Positions 8,367 to 19,082 of a stretch of 64,000 bases of DNA are shown here, one piece after another. Origin of the DNA: Paraliobacillus quinghaiensis (GTDB taxonomy: Bacteria > Bacillota > Bacilli > Bacillales > Amphibacillaceae); NCBI RefSeq assembly GCF_003426025.1, contig NZ_QJSH01000014.1:1-64000 (forward strand). The letters run 5' to 3'. The notes under the pieces were generated by a model, which did not search any database, was not told the DNA's origin, and saw nothing but the letters and a program-made list of their open reading frames with translations. Within the stretch, counting starts at the first letter, position 1, and the number at the start of each line of letters is the position of its first letter. The translations under genes were made by a program, and so were the position numbers.

Positions 8367-11120
8367 TCAGCCTGTATTACGTAAACCAGCAGCTACACCA
8401 TTAATAGTTAATAATACTTCAGTTAGAAGCTCATTCATGTGATCTTCTTCATCATCTTTGCGAAGTTGTGAAATTAAGTTCACTTGAATCAAGTTTAATG
8501 GATCAACTAAAGGATTACGTAAACGTACGGATTCTTTAATATTAGGTTTATGGTCTAATAAATCATCTTGTTTTGAAATTTTCAATACCATTGCCTTTGT
8601 TAAATTGTATTCCTCTTTAATTTGGTCAAAAATACGTGCTTGAATGACAGGATCATCGACCATTTTTGTATATTCATTTGCAGTAGTTAAATCAGCTTTT
8701 GTTAATGCCATCTGCAAGTTATTAATTGTTGCTTGGAAGAAAGGCCATGTCTCGTACATGTGTTGCAAGAGCTTCAGGTTTCCTGTTTCATTTAAATACT
8801 TTTGGATACCTGTACCAGCAGCAAACCATGCAGGTAGCAGTTGCCTACTTTGTGTCCAAGCAAATACCCAAGGAATTGCGCGTAGATCCTCAAATCTGTT
8901 GCTTCCTTTACGTTTCATTGGTCTTGAACCAATATTTAACGCGCCTAATTCATTTAATGGAGTTGCCTGATTAAAATAGGTTAAGAAGCCTTCATCCTTA
9001 AAGATAAGTGATTGGTATTTTTCTAAAGCATTGTCAGAAATCTGTCCCATCACATTAATAGCTTCTTCCGTCGGCATTTCCTTTTGTTCAGGAACTTCAG
9101 TGAAACCAGCTATTGCAGTCATCATTGTCGTAGTTGCTTGTTCAAGACTACGATAAGCAATATCGTGTAATAAATAACGAGAAGATAGCACTTCACCTTG
9201 TTCCGTTATTTTTACACCGTCACCTAATGTCACAGGTGGTTGAGATAGTAGACTAGAATATAATGGGCCACCACCACGGCCTAATGAACCACCGCGACCA
9301 TGGAAATATTTCAATTTAACATCATGTGATGAAGCAATCGAATGAATCTCTTCTTGTGCTTTATATAATTCCCAGTTGGCTGTTAATGTTCCACCATCTT
9401 TACTACTATCAGAATAACCCAACATAATCTCTTGTAAATCACCACGAGATTCTAAATGTTTACGATAAAGTGGAATTGAGAATAAATCTTTTATCATCTC
9501 AGGTCCATTTTTCAAATCGTCTATTGTTTCAAGTAATGGGGCGATGTGTAAACGACTTAAAACTGTTCCGTCTGGATAAACACGATAAAGACCAACCTCT
9601 TTTGCTAAAACTAAGACTTCTAGTAGATCACTAACAGAAGTTGTCATACTAATTAAGTATACTTCAATTGCACGTTCACCAAATGTGTCTTTTGCTTCTT
9701 TTATCATTCGGAATGTACTGATCATTTCTTGTGTTTCTTCGGAAAATTCGTCATATACAGAGATAAGAGGTCGTGGGTCTTTTAATACTTTTAACAACAC
9801 GTCCAATTTATCTTCTTCACTCAATTGTTTATAATCTGCACTGATATTTACTTGACGTAAAATTTCGGTTAGTGCTGATTCATGTTCACCACTGTGATTA
9901 CGAATATCTAAGGTAGCAAGATGGAAACCGAATATTTCTACTTGACGAATTACCTTACGCAATAATTTTATTGGTGTCTGTTGCGGATGATGCAATGCTA
10001 AGCTATCTTGTATTATATATAAATCATCTAATAATTCTTGAGAATCACCATAACTAAGTTCATGATCTTCTTCAGTTAGAGTCAATCGTTTTAGCATAAG
10101 TCCTAGTTTAATTCGATAGACTTCATCTTCTTTATGCCATCCATTATAGTTTAATTCTTTTTGATCATAGGAAATCGAATTTAACAATTCTTCACTAACT
10201 GACGCTTTTTTCGATGATTGACTAAGTAACTCTTTCAATTTATCTAAAGAATCTTTGTATTTCCTTAGAACAAGTTCGCGGTGCGTTTTTAATGTTTTGT
10301 ATGTTGTTTCTGCTTTAACGTTAGGATTTCCATCACGGTCCCCACCGATCCAAGATCCAAAACGTAAAAATGACGGAACGTGCCATCGTTTGTTATATTT
10401 TTCATACAATAAGTCCTCAAGGTCTTGGTGCAAGCTTGGCAGAACATCAAATAAAACTTTATCAAAGAAGTATAGTCCATTGGACACTTCTTTCATTACA
10501 GAAGGTTTTTTCTGTCGTATCTCAGATGATTGCCAAAGAATCGTAATTTCATTTTCAATTGTTTCTTCAATAACTTTTTTAGCATACCGAGTGTACGCAT
10601 GATCCCATTCTTTTAATAAGTCAGCAATACGTTGGTGAATACGCAACATCGTTCTTCTAGTAGCCTCTGTTGGATGCGCTGTTATAACAAGTTCTAAAGA
10701 TAATTTTTCTAACAATTCACCAATTTTCTCTGGTGTAACATCATTTTTAAATAATGTATTAACCCCTTCTTCTAGTGAGCCAGGTTGAATAATTGTATCA
10801 TCTTGTGCTTGATATTCCCGGCGACGTCTCCCACGATAAGTTTGTTCTGCAATATTAAATAGATGTAGGTTAACAGAGAATGCGCGGATTACATTTTCTC
10901 TTAAAGGTGGTTTGAGTTGATCGATCTCCTGTTTTAGTTGTAGGTAGACAGTGGAATCATTTGTTTCGCGCAATGATTCAGTAAGAGAACGAATTTTATT
11001 TACTTTCTCTAGTAACTCATCACCACCTTCGTGATAGAGTACTTTATCAAGAATTTGATTTAAATAATCAACATCTCGATGTAGTGAAACAGTTCCTAAT
11101 GGATCAGTAATGTTTTGCAT
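8367..11120 (-). CDS. ppc: Phosphoenolpyruvate carboxylase
   Basis: This 917-residue enzyme carboxylates PEP to oxaloacetate, replenishing the citric acid cycle. The bacterial PEPC motifs are intact: ITAHPTEATRRT near 145-157, RFGSWIGGDRDGNPNV near 254-269, the glycine-rich HGRGGSLGRGGGP loop near 607-619, GSRPMKRK, AIPWVFAWTQSR, and the conserved C-terminal NTG. The start follows AAAGGAAGTG. It is monocistronic with its own terminator. B. subtilis uses pyruvate carboxylase and has no ppc, so this gene marks a difference from that species; several halophilic or alkaliphilic Bacillaceae do carry ppc. Confidence 0.96.
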   Translation of the reverse strand: MQNITDPLGTVSLHRDVDYLNQILDKVLYHEGGDELLEKVNKIRSLTESLRETNDSTVYLQLKQEIDQLKPPLRENVIRAFSVNLHLFNIAEQTYRGRRRREYQAQDDTIIQPGSLEEGVNTLFKNDVTPEKIGELLEKLSLELVITAHPTEATRRTMLRIHQRIADLLKEWDHAYTRYAKKVIEETIENEITILWQSSEIRQKKPSVMKEVSNGLYFFDKVLFDVLPSLHQDLEDLLYEKYNKRWHVPSFLRFGSWIGGDRDGNPNVKAETTYKTLKTHRELVLRKYKDSLDKLKELLSQSSKKASVSEELLNSISYDQKELNYNGWHKEDEVYRIKLGLMLKRLTLTEEDHELSYGDSQELLDDLYIIQDSLALHHPQQTPIKLLRKVIRQVEIFGFHLATLDIRNHSGEHESALTEILRQVNISADYKQLSEEDKLDVLLKVLKDPRPLISVYDEFSEETQEMISTFRMIKEAKDTFGERAIEVYLISMTTSVSDLLEVLVLAKEVGLYRVYPDGTVLSRLHIAPLLETIDDLKNGPEMIKDLFSIPLYRKHLESRGDLQEIMLGYSDSSKDGGTLTANWELYKAQEEIHSIASSHDVKLKYFHGRGGSLGRGGGPLYSSLLSQPPVTLGDGVKITEQGEVLSSRYLLHDIAYRSLEQATTTMMTAIAGFTEVPEQKEMPTEEAINVMGQISDNALEKYQSLIFKDEGFLTYFNQATPLNELGALNIGSRPMKRKGSNRFEDLRAIPWVFAWTQSRQLLPAWFAAGTGIQKYLNETGNLKLLQHMYETWPFFQATINNLQMALTKADLTTANEYTKMVDDPVIQARIFDQIKEEYNLTKAMVLKISKQDDLLDHKPNIKESVRLRNPLVDPLNLIQVNLISQLRKDDEEDHMNELLTEVLLTINGVAAGLRNTG

Positions 11121-11445
11121 ACGTTCACTTCCTTTCGAGTTTTTTGTGGAGTTATAAGAATATTCACATATTTTGCAAGAGGGAATGGTTCAATTTGCAA
11201 TCATGTGGTTCACTAGATGTTCTTATTGCAGAGACATATGTCTATCATAACATGTTTTTTTTTGAAAAATAACTGAAAAGTTTGTTATTTTTTCCAACAA
11301 AAAGCGTATTAATCTATATTTGAGATTGTTTTTTAATTAAAAATGAGTTAATAATCTAATTATAAGAATAGTTATTATTGTTAGTGGTTAAAAATAAGTT
11401 GTTTTTACCTTTATTTCAATATTTAAATCGAGATTTATTTTTTAA

Positions 11446-13107
<1,662 letters not shown>

Positions 13108-13177
13108 TGCATTTTTCTTAAAATGCTTGGCAACATATGAGTTCCTCGCTGGCAGTGCAGAATGATGGAATTTCTGT

Positions 13178-13256
13178 GAATGCCTAAGTAATTGGACATT
13201 CGCCGAATAATTGGTGGTTTCGCTGAATTACCGTTCAATTCGCCGAATAAGCATTG
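13178..13256 (+). repeat. Phased short-repeat array D (core GCYGAATAA, about 20-bp period)
   Basis: Cores beginning GAAT/TAAGT lie at about 13185, 13205, 13225 and 13245, each preceded by TTCGCY or a close match. This is the shortest and most diverged of four such arrays in the window, placed between glpK and a small gene. Confidence 0.55.
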
Positions 13257-13378
13257 CGTTTGCAGCTTTTAGTACGGCGTAGTTATCTTCAAGTGAAGAG
13301 CTTTTTTAAAAAATGTATAATCGCCCAGTATGAATTTTTCTTTTTTGCATACACTATTGGTGTAAAAGGGGTGATTTT

Positions 13379-13534
13379 ATGCCGAAAGATAAAAAGCAAA
13401 CAGAAGAAACGTACGTGGATCACTATGCGGCAGCACCAATTATGAACAAAGAAACGGCAAGTGCTGAAGAATTACTAAAGTATAGTAATAAAAATAATAC
13501 TATTCCTATTGATCTATCTAAGCTTAATCATTAA
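13379..13534 (+). CDS. Small hypothetical protein (51 residues)
   Basis: The ATG at 13379 follows AAGGGGTGATTTT, a strong ribosome binding site at ideal spacing. The frame encodes a charged, soluble 51-residue protein starting MPKDKKQTEETYVDHYAAAP, with no membrane segment or cysteine. It ends just before a strong terminator (13544-13576), so it looks like a compact single-gene unit. I do not recognise the family; small Bacillaceae proteins of this type are often sporulation or stress related, but nothing here shows that. Confidence 0.65.
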   Translation: MPKDKKQTEETYVDHYAAAPIMNKETASAEELLKYSNKNNTIPIDLSKLNH

Positions 13535-13543
13535 AGGAAAAGG

Positions 13544-13576
13544 CAGCGCTCTCTTTTGGAGAACGCTGTTTTTTTT
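13544..13576 (+). terminator. Terminator after the 51-residue gene
   Basis: CAGCGCTCTC / GAGAACGCTG stem with loop TTTTG and eight T residues. Confidence 0.85.
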
Positions 13577-13586
13577 ATTGAAATTA

Positions 13587-14513
13587 TTATTTCTTAACGC
13601 TCTGTGGGTGGCTGTCAGAAACAATATCTAATTCAGCTGCTTCGGCATTACTAATAACCTGTTCCGGATTTTTACAACCAGGTATAACAGTCGTTACTGC
13701 AGGATGTTTCAGACACCATGCTAATGCCCAAGTTGCCATTTTTGTTTCTTTGGGCACTTCAGTTTTTGCAATTTCTTCTACTAAAGCTAATTTCTTAGCT
13801 GTTTCAGCTTGATCATGACGAGAACGAACATCAGAAGCTGCAAATGTTGCGCCTGGTTTATATTTACCACTTAAATATCCACTTGCTAACGGTACACGCG
13901 CAAGTACTCCGAGTTTTTGATCTTCAGCAACTGGGAAAATTTCTTGCTCAGGTGCTTGGTCCAATCGATTGTATACTACTTGAATTGCGGTTGATCCAAC
14001 ATCACGTGCAGCTTTAACTTGATAAGGATCTTTATTTCCTTTTAATGAAATACCAAGATGACGAATTTTACCGGCTTGTTTTTGTTTATCTAACATCGTC
14101 CATAATGCATCATTCTTAAATTCCTCATCTGTACAGGAATGTGCTTGATACAAGTCAATATAATCTGTCTGAAGTGATTTAAGTGATTGATCTAATTGTT
14201 TCAACACATCGTCTGCTTGCCAATGACGAGTGCGCTCAAAATTGTTATGAAAATGATGACCAAACTTTGTCGCTACAATCCAATCTTCTCGATTATTTCG
14301 TTTTAAATAATCTCCAATTAAGCGCTCTGATAAATGATCCCCATAACATTCAGCTGTATCTATCAGGTTAATTCCTTTTTCTTGTGCAGTATCAAGGATA
14401 GCGTCAACTTCAACTTGTGTGAAATCTTTTCCCCATTCTCCTCCAAACTGCCACGTTCCTATCCCTATTACGGATGTATCTAAGTTAGTATCTCCTATTT
14501 TACGATATTTCAT
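13587..14513 (-). CDS. Aldo/keto reductase
   Basis: This 308-residue (alpha/beta)8 oxidoreductase uses NADPH to reduce carbonyls. The family pattern is intact: GIGTWQFGG near 18-26, the catalytic DTAECYG (Asp/Tyr) near 52-58, the Lys in IVATKFGHH near 76-84 and His in YQAHSCT near 118-124. Cofactor-binding VIPGCKNPEQV lies near the C terminus. The substrate cannot be inferred. I chose the ATG at 14513 (MKYRKIGDTNLD) because AAAGGAG precedes it; the longer frame to 14531 lacks a signal. Confidence 0.9.
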   Translation of the reverse strand: MKYRKIGDTNLDTSVIGIGTWQFGGEWGKDFTQVEVDAILDTAQEKGINLIDTAECYGDHLSERLIGDYLKRNNREDWIVATKFGHHFHNNFERTRHWQADDVLKQLDQSLKSLQTDYIDLYQAHSCTDEEFKNDALWTMLDKQKQAGKIRHLGISLKGNKDPYQVKAARDVGSTAIQVVYNRLDQAPEQEIFPVAEDQKLGVLARVPLASGYLSGKYKPGATFAASDVRSRHDQAETAKKLALVEEIAKTEVPKETKMATWALAWCLKHPAVTTVIPGCKNPEQVISNAEAAELDIVSDSHPQSVKK

Positions 14514-14581
14514 TTGATGAGCTCCTTTCAATTAAAAAACTAATTCAATCATATCATACCAAATAAACAGAAAAAAATAAC

Positions 14582-14611
14582 AAAAAAAAGCACCCAACCA
14601 TAGTTGGATGC
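14582..14611 (-). terminator. Terminator-like hairpin in the leader of the aldo/keto reductase gene
   Basis: On the minus strand GCATCCAAC / GTTGGGTGC is followed by eight T residues (14582-14589). It lies upstream of the gene it faces, so it would be an attenuator or the end of a short upstream transcript. The rest of 14612-14891 is AT-rich with no clear feature. Confidence 0.5.
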
Positions 14612-14891
14612 CCAAAGGGGGACAATCTAATTTGAAAAAATACGATACCTCGACCATTATGTAAATGTATAATCACATTTAGAAAAGGAAGAGACATACA
14701 TTTCCAAATTGTAACCGTTTTCATTATATAATATTTTAAAAAGTTTTTTAATCATACAAAATCCCTATTTATTTGTAAAAAAAAGTATACTGTATAAAAT
14801 GCAACTTAGATGTATGGTTTTCATTGTATTGTCGTGTACTATTAAAAAAGCTAAACTATAACAATGATATATATATTAAGGTGGGAATTAT

Positions 14892-15275
14892 ATGTTTAAG
14901 GCAATACATCATATCGCAATTATTTGTTCAGACTATCAAGTCTCAAAAGATTTTTATGTAAATAAGCTTGGGTTAGAAATAATTCGTGAAGTTTATCGCG
15001 ATAATAGAAACTCTTATAAGTTAGATTTAGCAATTGGTTCAACGTATGTCATTGAACTCTTTTCTTTTCCTAATGCCCCGGTTAGACCAAGTTATCCTGA
15101 GGCTCAAGGTCTACGACACCTTGCATTTGCTGTTGATGATATTGAACAAGTGGTAGAGAATTTAAAGGAAAGGTCAATAGAAGTCGAATCTATACGAGTT
15201 GACCCAAATACAAATAAAAAATTTACTTTCTTTAGTGATCCAGATGGACTACCATTGGAGATCTATGAAAAGTAA
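14892..15275 (+). CDS. VOC-family metalloprotein (glyoxalase-like, YaeR/GloA2 type)
   Basis: This 127-residue protein has two beta-alpha-beta-beta-beta modules. Potential metal ligands sit where the family has them: HHIAI near the start (His6/His7), ELFSF (Glu57), RHLAF (His76) and PLEIYE (Glu124). The closest described group is YaeR/SMU1112c, annotated as glyoxalase I-like, but glyoxalase activity is not certain for that group. A good ribosome binding site (AAGGTGGG) precedes the ATG. Confidence 0.82.
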   Translation: MFKAIHHIAIICSDYQVSKDFYVNKLGLEIIREVYRDNRNSYKLDLAIGSTYVIELFSFPNAPVRPSYPEAQGLRHLAFAVDDIEQVVENLKERSIEVESIRVDPNTNKKFTFFSDPDGLPLEIYEK

Positions 15276-15428
15276 AGGATATGCCAGCAAATTGCTTAAC
15301 ATTAATACTGTTATCTCTTTAAAAAACTTCATAAAAAAAGATGTTGTTTTTTGTTTTGTAAATAATTTTGTTTTTTTAAATTAAAAAGCGTATAATAGTA
15401 AGTAATACCCAAGAAAGGGGATGGCTTA

Positions 15429-15611
15429 ATGGCTTATTACAATAATAAAAGAGAACCGGTTGAAGAAGTTGAAACGCAGGTTTGGGCTTGTTCAAGTGAA
15501 TCTTGTCCTGGTTGGATGCGAGAGGATTATTCTTTCGAGACAGTGCCAGTTTGTCCGCTTTGCCAATCTGAAATGGCAAAGGAAATGCGGGTTCTACCAA
15601 AATTGACATAA
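15429..15611 (+). CDS. YdjO-like cold-inducible small zinc-ribbon protein
   Basis: This 60-residue protein opens MAYYNNKREPVEEVETQVW and has two cysteine pairs: CSSESC (20-25, with the conserved PGWMR following) and CPLC (42-45). That is a compact zinc ribbon matching the B. subtilis YdjO family, a cold-shock-inducible group of unknown function. AAGAAAGGGGATGG precedes the ATG and a terminator follows, so it is monocistronic. Confidence 0.75.
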   Translation: MAYYNNKREPVEEVETQVWACSSESCPGWMREDYSFETVPVCPLCQSEMAKEMRVLPKLT

Positions 15612-15653
15612 TGGATTCATGTTAATAGCTTGTAAGCTAATATAGAGAACAAG

Positions 15654-15689
15654 AAGAGGCTGGGGGCATAATAATCCAACCTCTTTTTT
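15654..15689 (+). terminator. Terminator after the YdjO-like gene
   Basis: AAGAGGCTGG / CCAACCTCTT stem followed by TTTT. Confidence 0.75.
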
Positions 15690-15732
15690 GTGTCATACAT
15701 ACAACTTTAAAGATTAAAGAGAACAATACATA

Positions 15733-16320
15733 ATGAAAAAGAATAAAGACAAAGAGGGGTGGAGAAATTTGGAGCAGTGGCATATATTTTTAGCTTTTAT
15801 TCGAGTAGGTATGCTGGGTTATGGTGGCGGACCTTCTTCCATCCCGTTGGTTCAAAAAGAAGTAGTAGAAAAGTATAAGTGGATGAATGATGAGGAGTTT
15901 GCTAATGTATTAGCACTTGGTAATTCTTTACCTGGCCCTATAGCAACAAAAATGGCTGGATATATTGGTTATCGTGTTGCGGGTATTTTAGGTATGTTCA
16001 ATGCTGTGCTAGCAGTGAGTGTACCAACAATTCTTATTATGATTAGCTTATTAACATTCTTGTCAGCTGCTAATAATCAGCCGTGGGTAAATGGGATGAC
16101 ACAAGCAGTTGTTCCAGTAGTTGGCGTAATGTTAGCTGTACTTACATATGAGTTTTTAAAAAAAGCACAGGGTGGTCTTGGTTGGTTAACTACTACGATA
16201 TTAGTAGTGATCTCGCTTGTGCTAATTAAATGGTTAGGAATTCATCCAGGGATCATTATTACGTCCTTGTTGTTATATGCACTATTGAAACCGACAACCA
16301 AAAAGGAAGTGGAATCATGA
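15733..16320 (+). CDS. chrA: Chromate transporter family protein, first half-size subunit
   Basis: This 195-residue membrane protein corresponds to one half of the classical ChrA permease. The signature GYGGGPSSIPLVQKEVV lies near 30-46 and SLPGPIATKMAGYIGY near 69-84, with about five to six hydrophobic segments. In Bacillus the paired short forms (ywrB/ywrA) act together. The family exports chromate by proton motive force, but many members have no tested substrate. It overlaps the next gene by 4 nt, forming a two-gene operon. Confidence 0.85.
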   Translation: MKKNKDKEGWRNLEQWHIFLAFIRVGMLGYGGGPSSIPLVQKEVVEKYKWMNDEEFANVLALGNSLPGPIATKMAGYIGYRVAGILGMFNAVLAVSVPTILIMISLLTFLSAANNQPWVNGMTQAVVPVVGVMLAVLTYEFLKKAQGGLGWLTTTILVVISLVLIKWLGIHPGIIITSLLLYALLKPTTKKEVES

Positions 16321-16850
16321 GCATATACTGGGAAATATTTATAGCTTTTTTTATTCCTGGAATTGTAGGTTATGGTGGCGGCCCAGCTTCGATCCCTTTA
16401 GTAGAAAATGAAGTGGTTGATCGTTTTGGCTGGATGTCTGTACAGGATTTCAGTGAAATGCTCGCAATGGCAAATGCTTTACCAGGTCCAATTGCGACAA
16501 AGATGGCAGGCTATATTGGCTTTGAACAAGGTGGAGTTTTAGGTTCATTTATTGGTGTTTTGGCAGTGGTTACACCTTCCTTAATTTTGATTATTGCGTT
16601 ACTCGGCTTATTAATGAAATACAAAGATTCTCCAAAAGTAAAGAAAATGACTATGTTGATTCGTCCTACTATCGCAGTTTTATTAGGAGTGATGGCATTT
16701 AATTTTTTTCAAACAGCTTACATTGATTCTGGTGCTGGACAGATGATAGGGATAGCTGTTATAAGTTTAATTTTAATGGAAAGGTTTCGTGTCCATCCTG
16801 CTTTTGTAATTTTAGGTTCTTTGGTTTATGGTGCATTATTTTTAGGCTAG
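16317..16850 (+). CDS. chrA: Chromate transporter family protein, second half-size subunit
   Basis: This 177-residue protein is homologous to the preceding gene, repeating GYGGGPASIPLVENEVV and ALPGPIATKMAGYIGF. The two thus look like an ancient internal duplication still encoded as separate genes; in short-chain ChrA pairs they are thought to insert in opposite topology and act as a heterodimer. ATG 16317 overlaps the upstream stop (ATGA) and follows AAGGAAGTGG. The track-length frame from 16230 overlaps the first gene and is rejected. Confidence 0.85.
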   Translation: MSIYWEIFIAFFIPGIVGYGGGPASIPLVENEVVDRFGWMSVQDFSEMLAMANALPGPIATKMAGYIGFEQGGVLGSFIGVLAVVTPSLILIIALLGLLMKYKDSPKVKKMTMLIRPTIAVLLGVMAFNFFQTAYIDSGAGQMIGIAVISLILMERFRVHPAFVILGSLVYGALFLG

Positions 16851-16854
16851 AAAT

Positions 16855-16890
16855 AAAAGGGATTACCTTTAAATTAAGGTAATCCCTTTT
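16855..16890. terminator. Bidirectional terminator between convergent genes
   Basis: AAAAGGGATTACCTT / AAGGTAATCCCTTTT perfect stem, with A and T runs on both sides. Confidence 0.85.
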
Positions 16891-16894
16891 ATCG

Positions 16895-18004
16895 TCAACT
16901 AGATGAACAGTTTTCAGTCTCATTCTGAATTTCAGTAGATGTGTTTAAGTCAATGGTTAATATTTTTTCAACTAACTGATAAATTGCTAATAGTTCATAG
17001 ATTATAATAATATCTGCATCAAAGAATGTTGTTTGTCCTGGTACATTAGTAAGACTTGATTCACGTTTGCACAGCCAAAACTGATTCATAAGTGTTTCTA
17101 CCTGCTCACGGTGCTTATCCGTTTGAAACTGATCTGGATTTCGCATTGTTTCAGACAAAGAATGAATTGTTTTTATAATTTGATCTCGTTGTTGATCGGA
17201 CCATGATACATGATCTAATGGTGTGTTAATCAAATTACCAATATGATAGTGAATTAAGCGTAATGAACCTACCTTATCAATTTCATCGTATAATTCTCTT
17301 TTCCGTGCAACAGAGAATCGATGGTATTTCTCTTCTGCCTGTTGAAATTGTAAGAGACGATCTGTTGTGTCTAGTTTGGCTTTTAGATTTGCGAACGTTT
17401 CTTGCACTTGCTTCTTCTGAGCACAATCTTGTGTCTTAAATAATATGTCTTTGGCAATGACATTTAATTCTTCACCTGTAGCTTGAAGTGCTTGATCAAT
17501 GTTTGTCAAAATACGTTTTGAGTAATTAGGTGGTAAAACAAACATATTTACAGCGGTTGAAACAAGAATACCAATTGATGTTGTTCCTAAACGAATGAAA
17601 AAAGCAACCAAGTAATGATCATGGATTACCTCAATCATTGCTACAGATGTTAATGTCGCAACCAATAACCCAGCATGAAGCCTTAGTTTAAAACATGTGA
17701 TGATGGTAAACATTGCAGCTGCTGTGTAGGTAAGAGGAGAATTACCAAATATAGAAATAAATAAAACAGCATAGGCGGATCCGATTGCTGATGCTGGCAG
17801 TCGAACCATTCCTTTTTTAATTGAATCATTAACAGTTGGTTCAATTGTTACAATTGCAGTGATTACGGCAAATACAGCTGGCCAGTCCAACCACTGACAA
17901 ATTAGAGATGTTAAAAAGACGGCAAGGCCTGTTTTAATCACCCTACTCCCAATAATATTAGTACTTTTCTTTTTCAATCGACTCACCTTCATTTTTATTG
18001 CCAT
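16895..18004 (-). CDS. Aromatic acid exporter family (FUSC/DUF939-like) membrane protein
   Basis: This 369-residue protein has a short basic N terminus (KVSRLKKKS), six hydrophobic segments within about residues 17-160, and a long soluble, helical C-terminal domain (about 170-369). This layout and the motif FAVITAIVTIEPTVNDSIKKG match the ArAE/FUSC group represented by B. subtilis YgaE/YqjA. Proteins of this group are presumed exporters, but substrates are mostly unknown. The ribosome binding site is weak; a start at 17992 (MKVSR) is also possible. Confidence 0.75.
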   Translation of the reverse strand: MAIKMKVSRLKKKSTNIIGSRVIKTGLAVFLTSLICQWLDWPAVFAVITAIVTIEPTVNDSIKKGMVRLPASAIGSAYAVLFISIFGNSPLTYTAAAMFTIITCFKLRLHAGLLVATLTSVAMIEVIHDHYLVAFFIRLGTTSIGILVSTAVNMFVLPPNYSKRILTNIDQALQATGEELNVIAKDILFKTQDCAQKKQVQETFANLKAKLDTTDRLLQFQQAEEKYHRFSVARKRELYDEIDKVGSLRLIHYHIGNLINTPLDHVSWSDQQRDQIIKTIHSLSETMRNPDQFQTDKHREQVETLMNQFWLCKRESSLTNVPGQTTFFDADIIIIYELLAIYQLVEKILTIDLNTSTEIQNETENCSSS

Positions 18005-18325
18005 ACTAAGAGGTTTATAATTCCAATTTTAAGTATAACGAACATTGCAGCTATCGACAATACATGCTGTCACTTTTACGTGAAACGAGTGACAATTCAT
18101 TGAAAACACAGGAGAAATCTTCTTGTTGTATTATTCCCACAGGTTAAGAAAAGTGATATAATAAATGTAAGCGATATCATTGCGAAGTGTAATAAAAGTA
18201 CTAGGTATCGAGTATATAAGGTTCCGTTTTTTGTACCATTTAATAATATAATAATAGTAATATGTAATTTTGGTAAAGAGAGGTATTTATATTGACAACT
18301 TAAGTAAGTAAGGAGTGTTGTTCAC
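18005..18325 (+). promoter_or_regulatory. Intergenic region with a likely sigma-A promoter for the IDEAL-domain gene
   Basis: TTCCCA (18134-18139) and TATAAT (18157-18162) are separated by 17 nt on the plus strand, leaving a leader of about 150 nt. No stable hairpin with a T run is visible in the leader. Confidence 0.45.
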
Positions 18326-18769
18326 ATGTTATCTGTTAATATGCTACAGCCTTATTATGTTAAAGAAGAGGACCACTCTATTCGTGTTGTCTTGGCTTAT
18401 CAATATTTTTCATTATGGTTAGATGAGAGCATCTATCAATTTGTTCCTTTAGAATCACGTGAAATTAAGGTGAATCGGAAGACGCAGGTCGTTGAAAATA
18501 AACATGCGATTTTCGTTTTTCAAAAAGGAAAAAAATATGTCCACATGTCGCTGGCTGACTTACTAAAATTAGATGATTTTTACTCCAGATTACAGTCAAT
18601 CATCTACCCATACCTCAAAACAGATCTTCATGAAATCGAAAGAGACGAAATGAATGAAGTGATTATCGCGTTAGAAAAACAAAATGTTGAACGTCTGATT
18701 GACCTAGCGCTCGAAGCAAAAGATTATCAAAAATTTATGCAGTACTCAACAATATTAAATGAGATGTAA
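18326..18769 (+). CDS. IDEAL-domain protein
   Basis: This 147-residue soluble protein has a C-terminal IDEAL-type motif, RLIDLALEAKDYQKFMQYS (about 123-141), where the family consensus is I-D-x-A-L with a following helix and Phe. IDEAL domains occur in small Bacillaceae proteins such as YpiB and are thought to mediate protein contacts. The N-terminal 110 residues are beta-rich and I cannot assign them. AAGGAGTG precedes the ATG. Function unknown. Confidence 0.7.
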   Translation: MLSVNMLQPYYVKEEDHSIRVVLAYQYFSLWLDESIYQFVPLESREIKVNRKTQVVENKHAIFVFQKGKKYVHMSLADLLKLDDFYSRLQSIIYPYLKTDLHEIERDEMNEVIIALEKQNVERLIDLALEAKDYQKFMQYSTILNEM

Positions 18770-18775
18770 TGACTT

Positions 18776-18808
18776 AACAGTAGGAGCAACAAGTTTCTGC
18801 TGTTTTTT
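18776..18808 (+). terminator. Terminator of the IDEAL-domain gene
   Basis: AACAGTAGGAG pairs (with wobbles) with TTTCTGCTGTT, followed by a T run. Confidence 0.65.
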
Positions 18809-18865
18809 ATTGTCTATTTTCTAATGACGTGGAATATATAAACTGCGTATAAAAATAATTTCTAG

Positions 18866-19000
18866 ACCCGCTTCTCAAATGAAATTGACTCCCTTTCCGC
18901 AGGCACGGCTTCAGCTAACTCGGAGGCAAAGAACACCTCCGAGTGGATCTTCAGCTCGCGCTGTTCCTGCAGGAGTGTCGGCAATTTCATTTGATACGCT
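18866..19000 (-). repeat. Hairpin repeat R1, copy c
   Basis: Inverse orientation to, and nearly identical with, 275-408. Terminal inverted repeats are at 18875-18887 and 18982-18994. The central hairpin arms ACTCGGAGG (18918-18926) and CCTCCGAGT (18936-18944) are perfect. Confidence 0.75.
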
Positions 19001-19082
19001 AGATAGTACACTATAATTAAGAAAAGCTTACAATGTGAGTTATAACCGTAAACATTGCAACCAATGTAAATACGCTATCCAG

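Noticed and set aside
8644-8974. Overlapping plus-strand frames inside ppc
   Set aside because: They are antisense shadows of a highly conserved enzyme gene, without ribosome binding sites.
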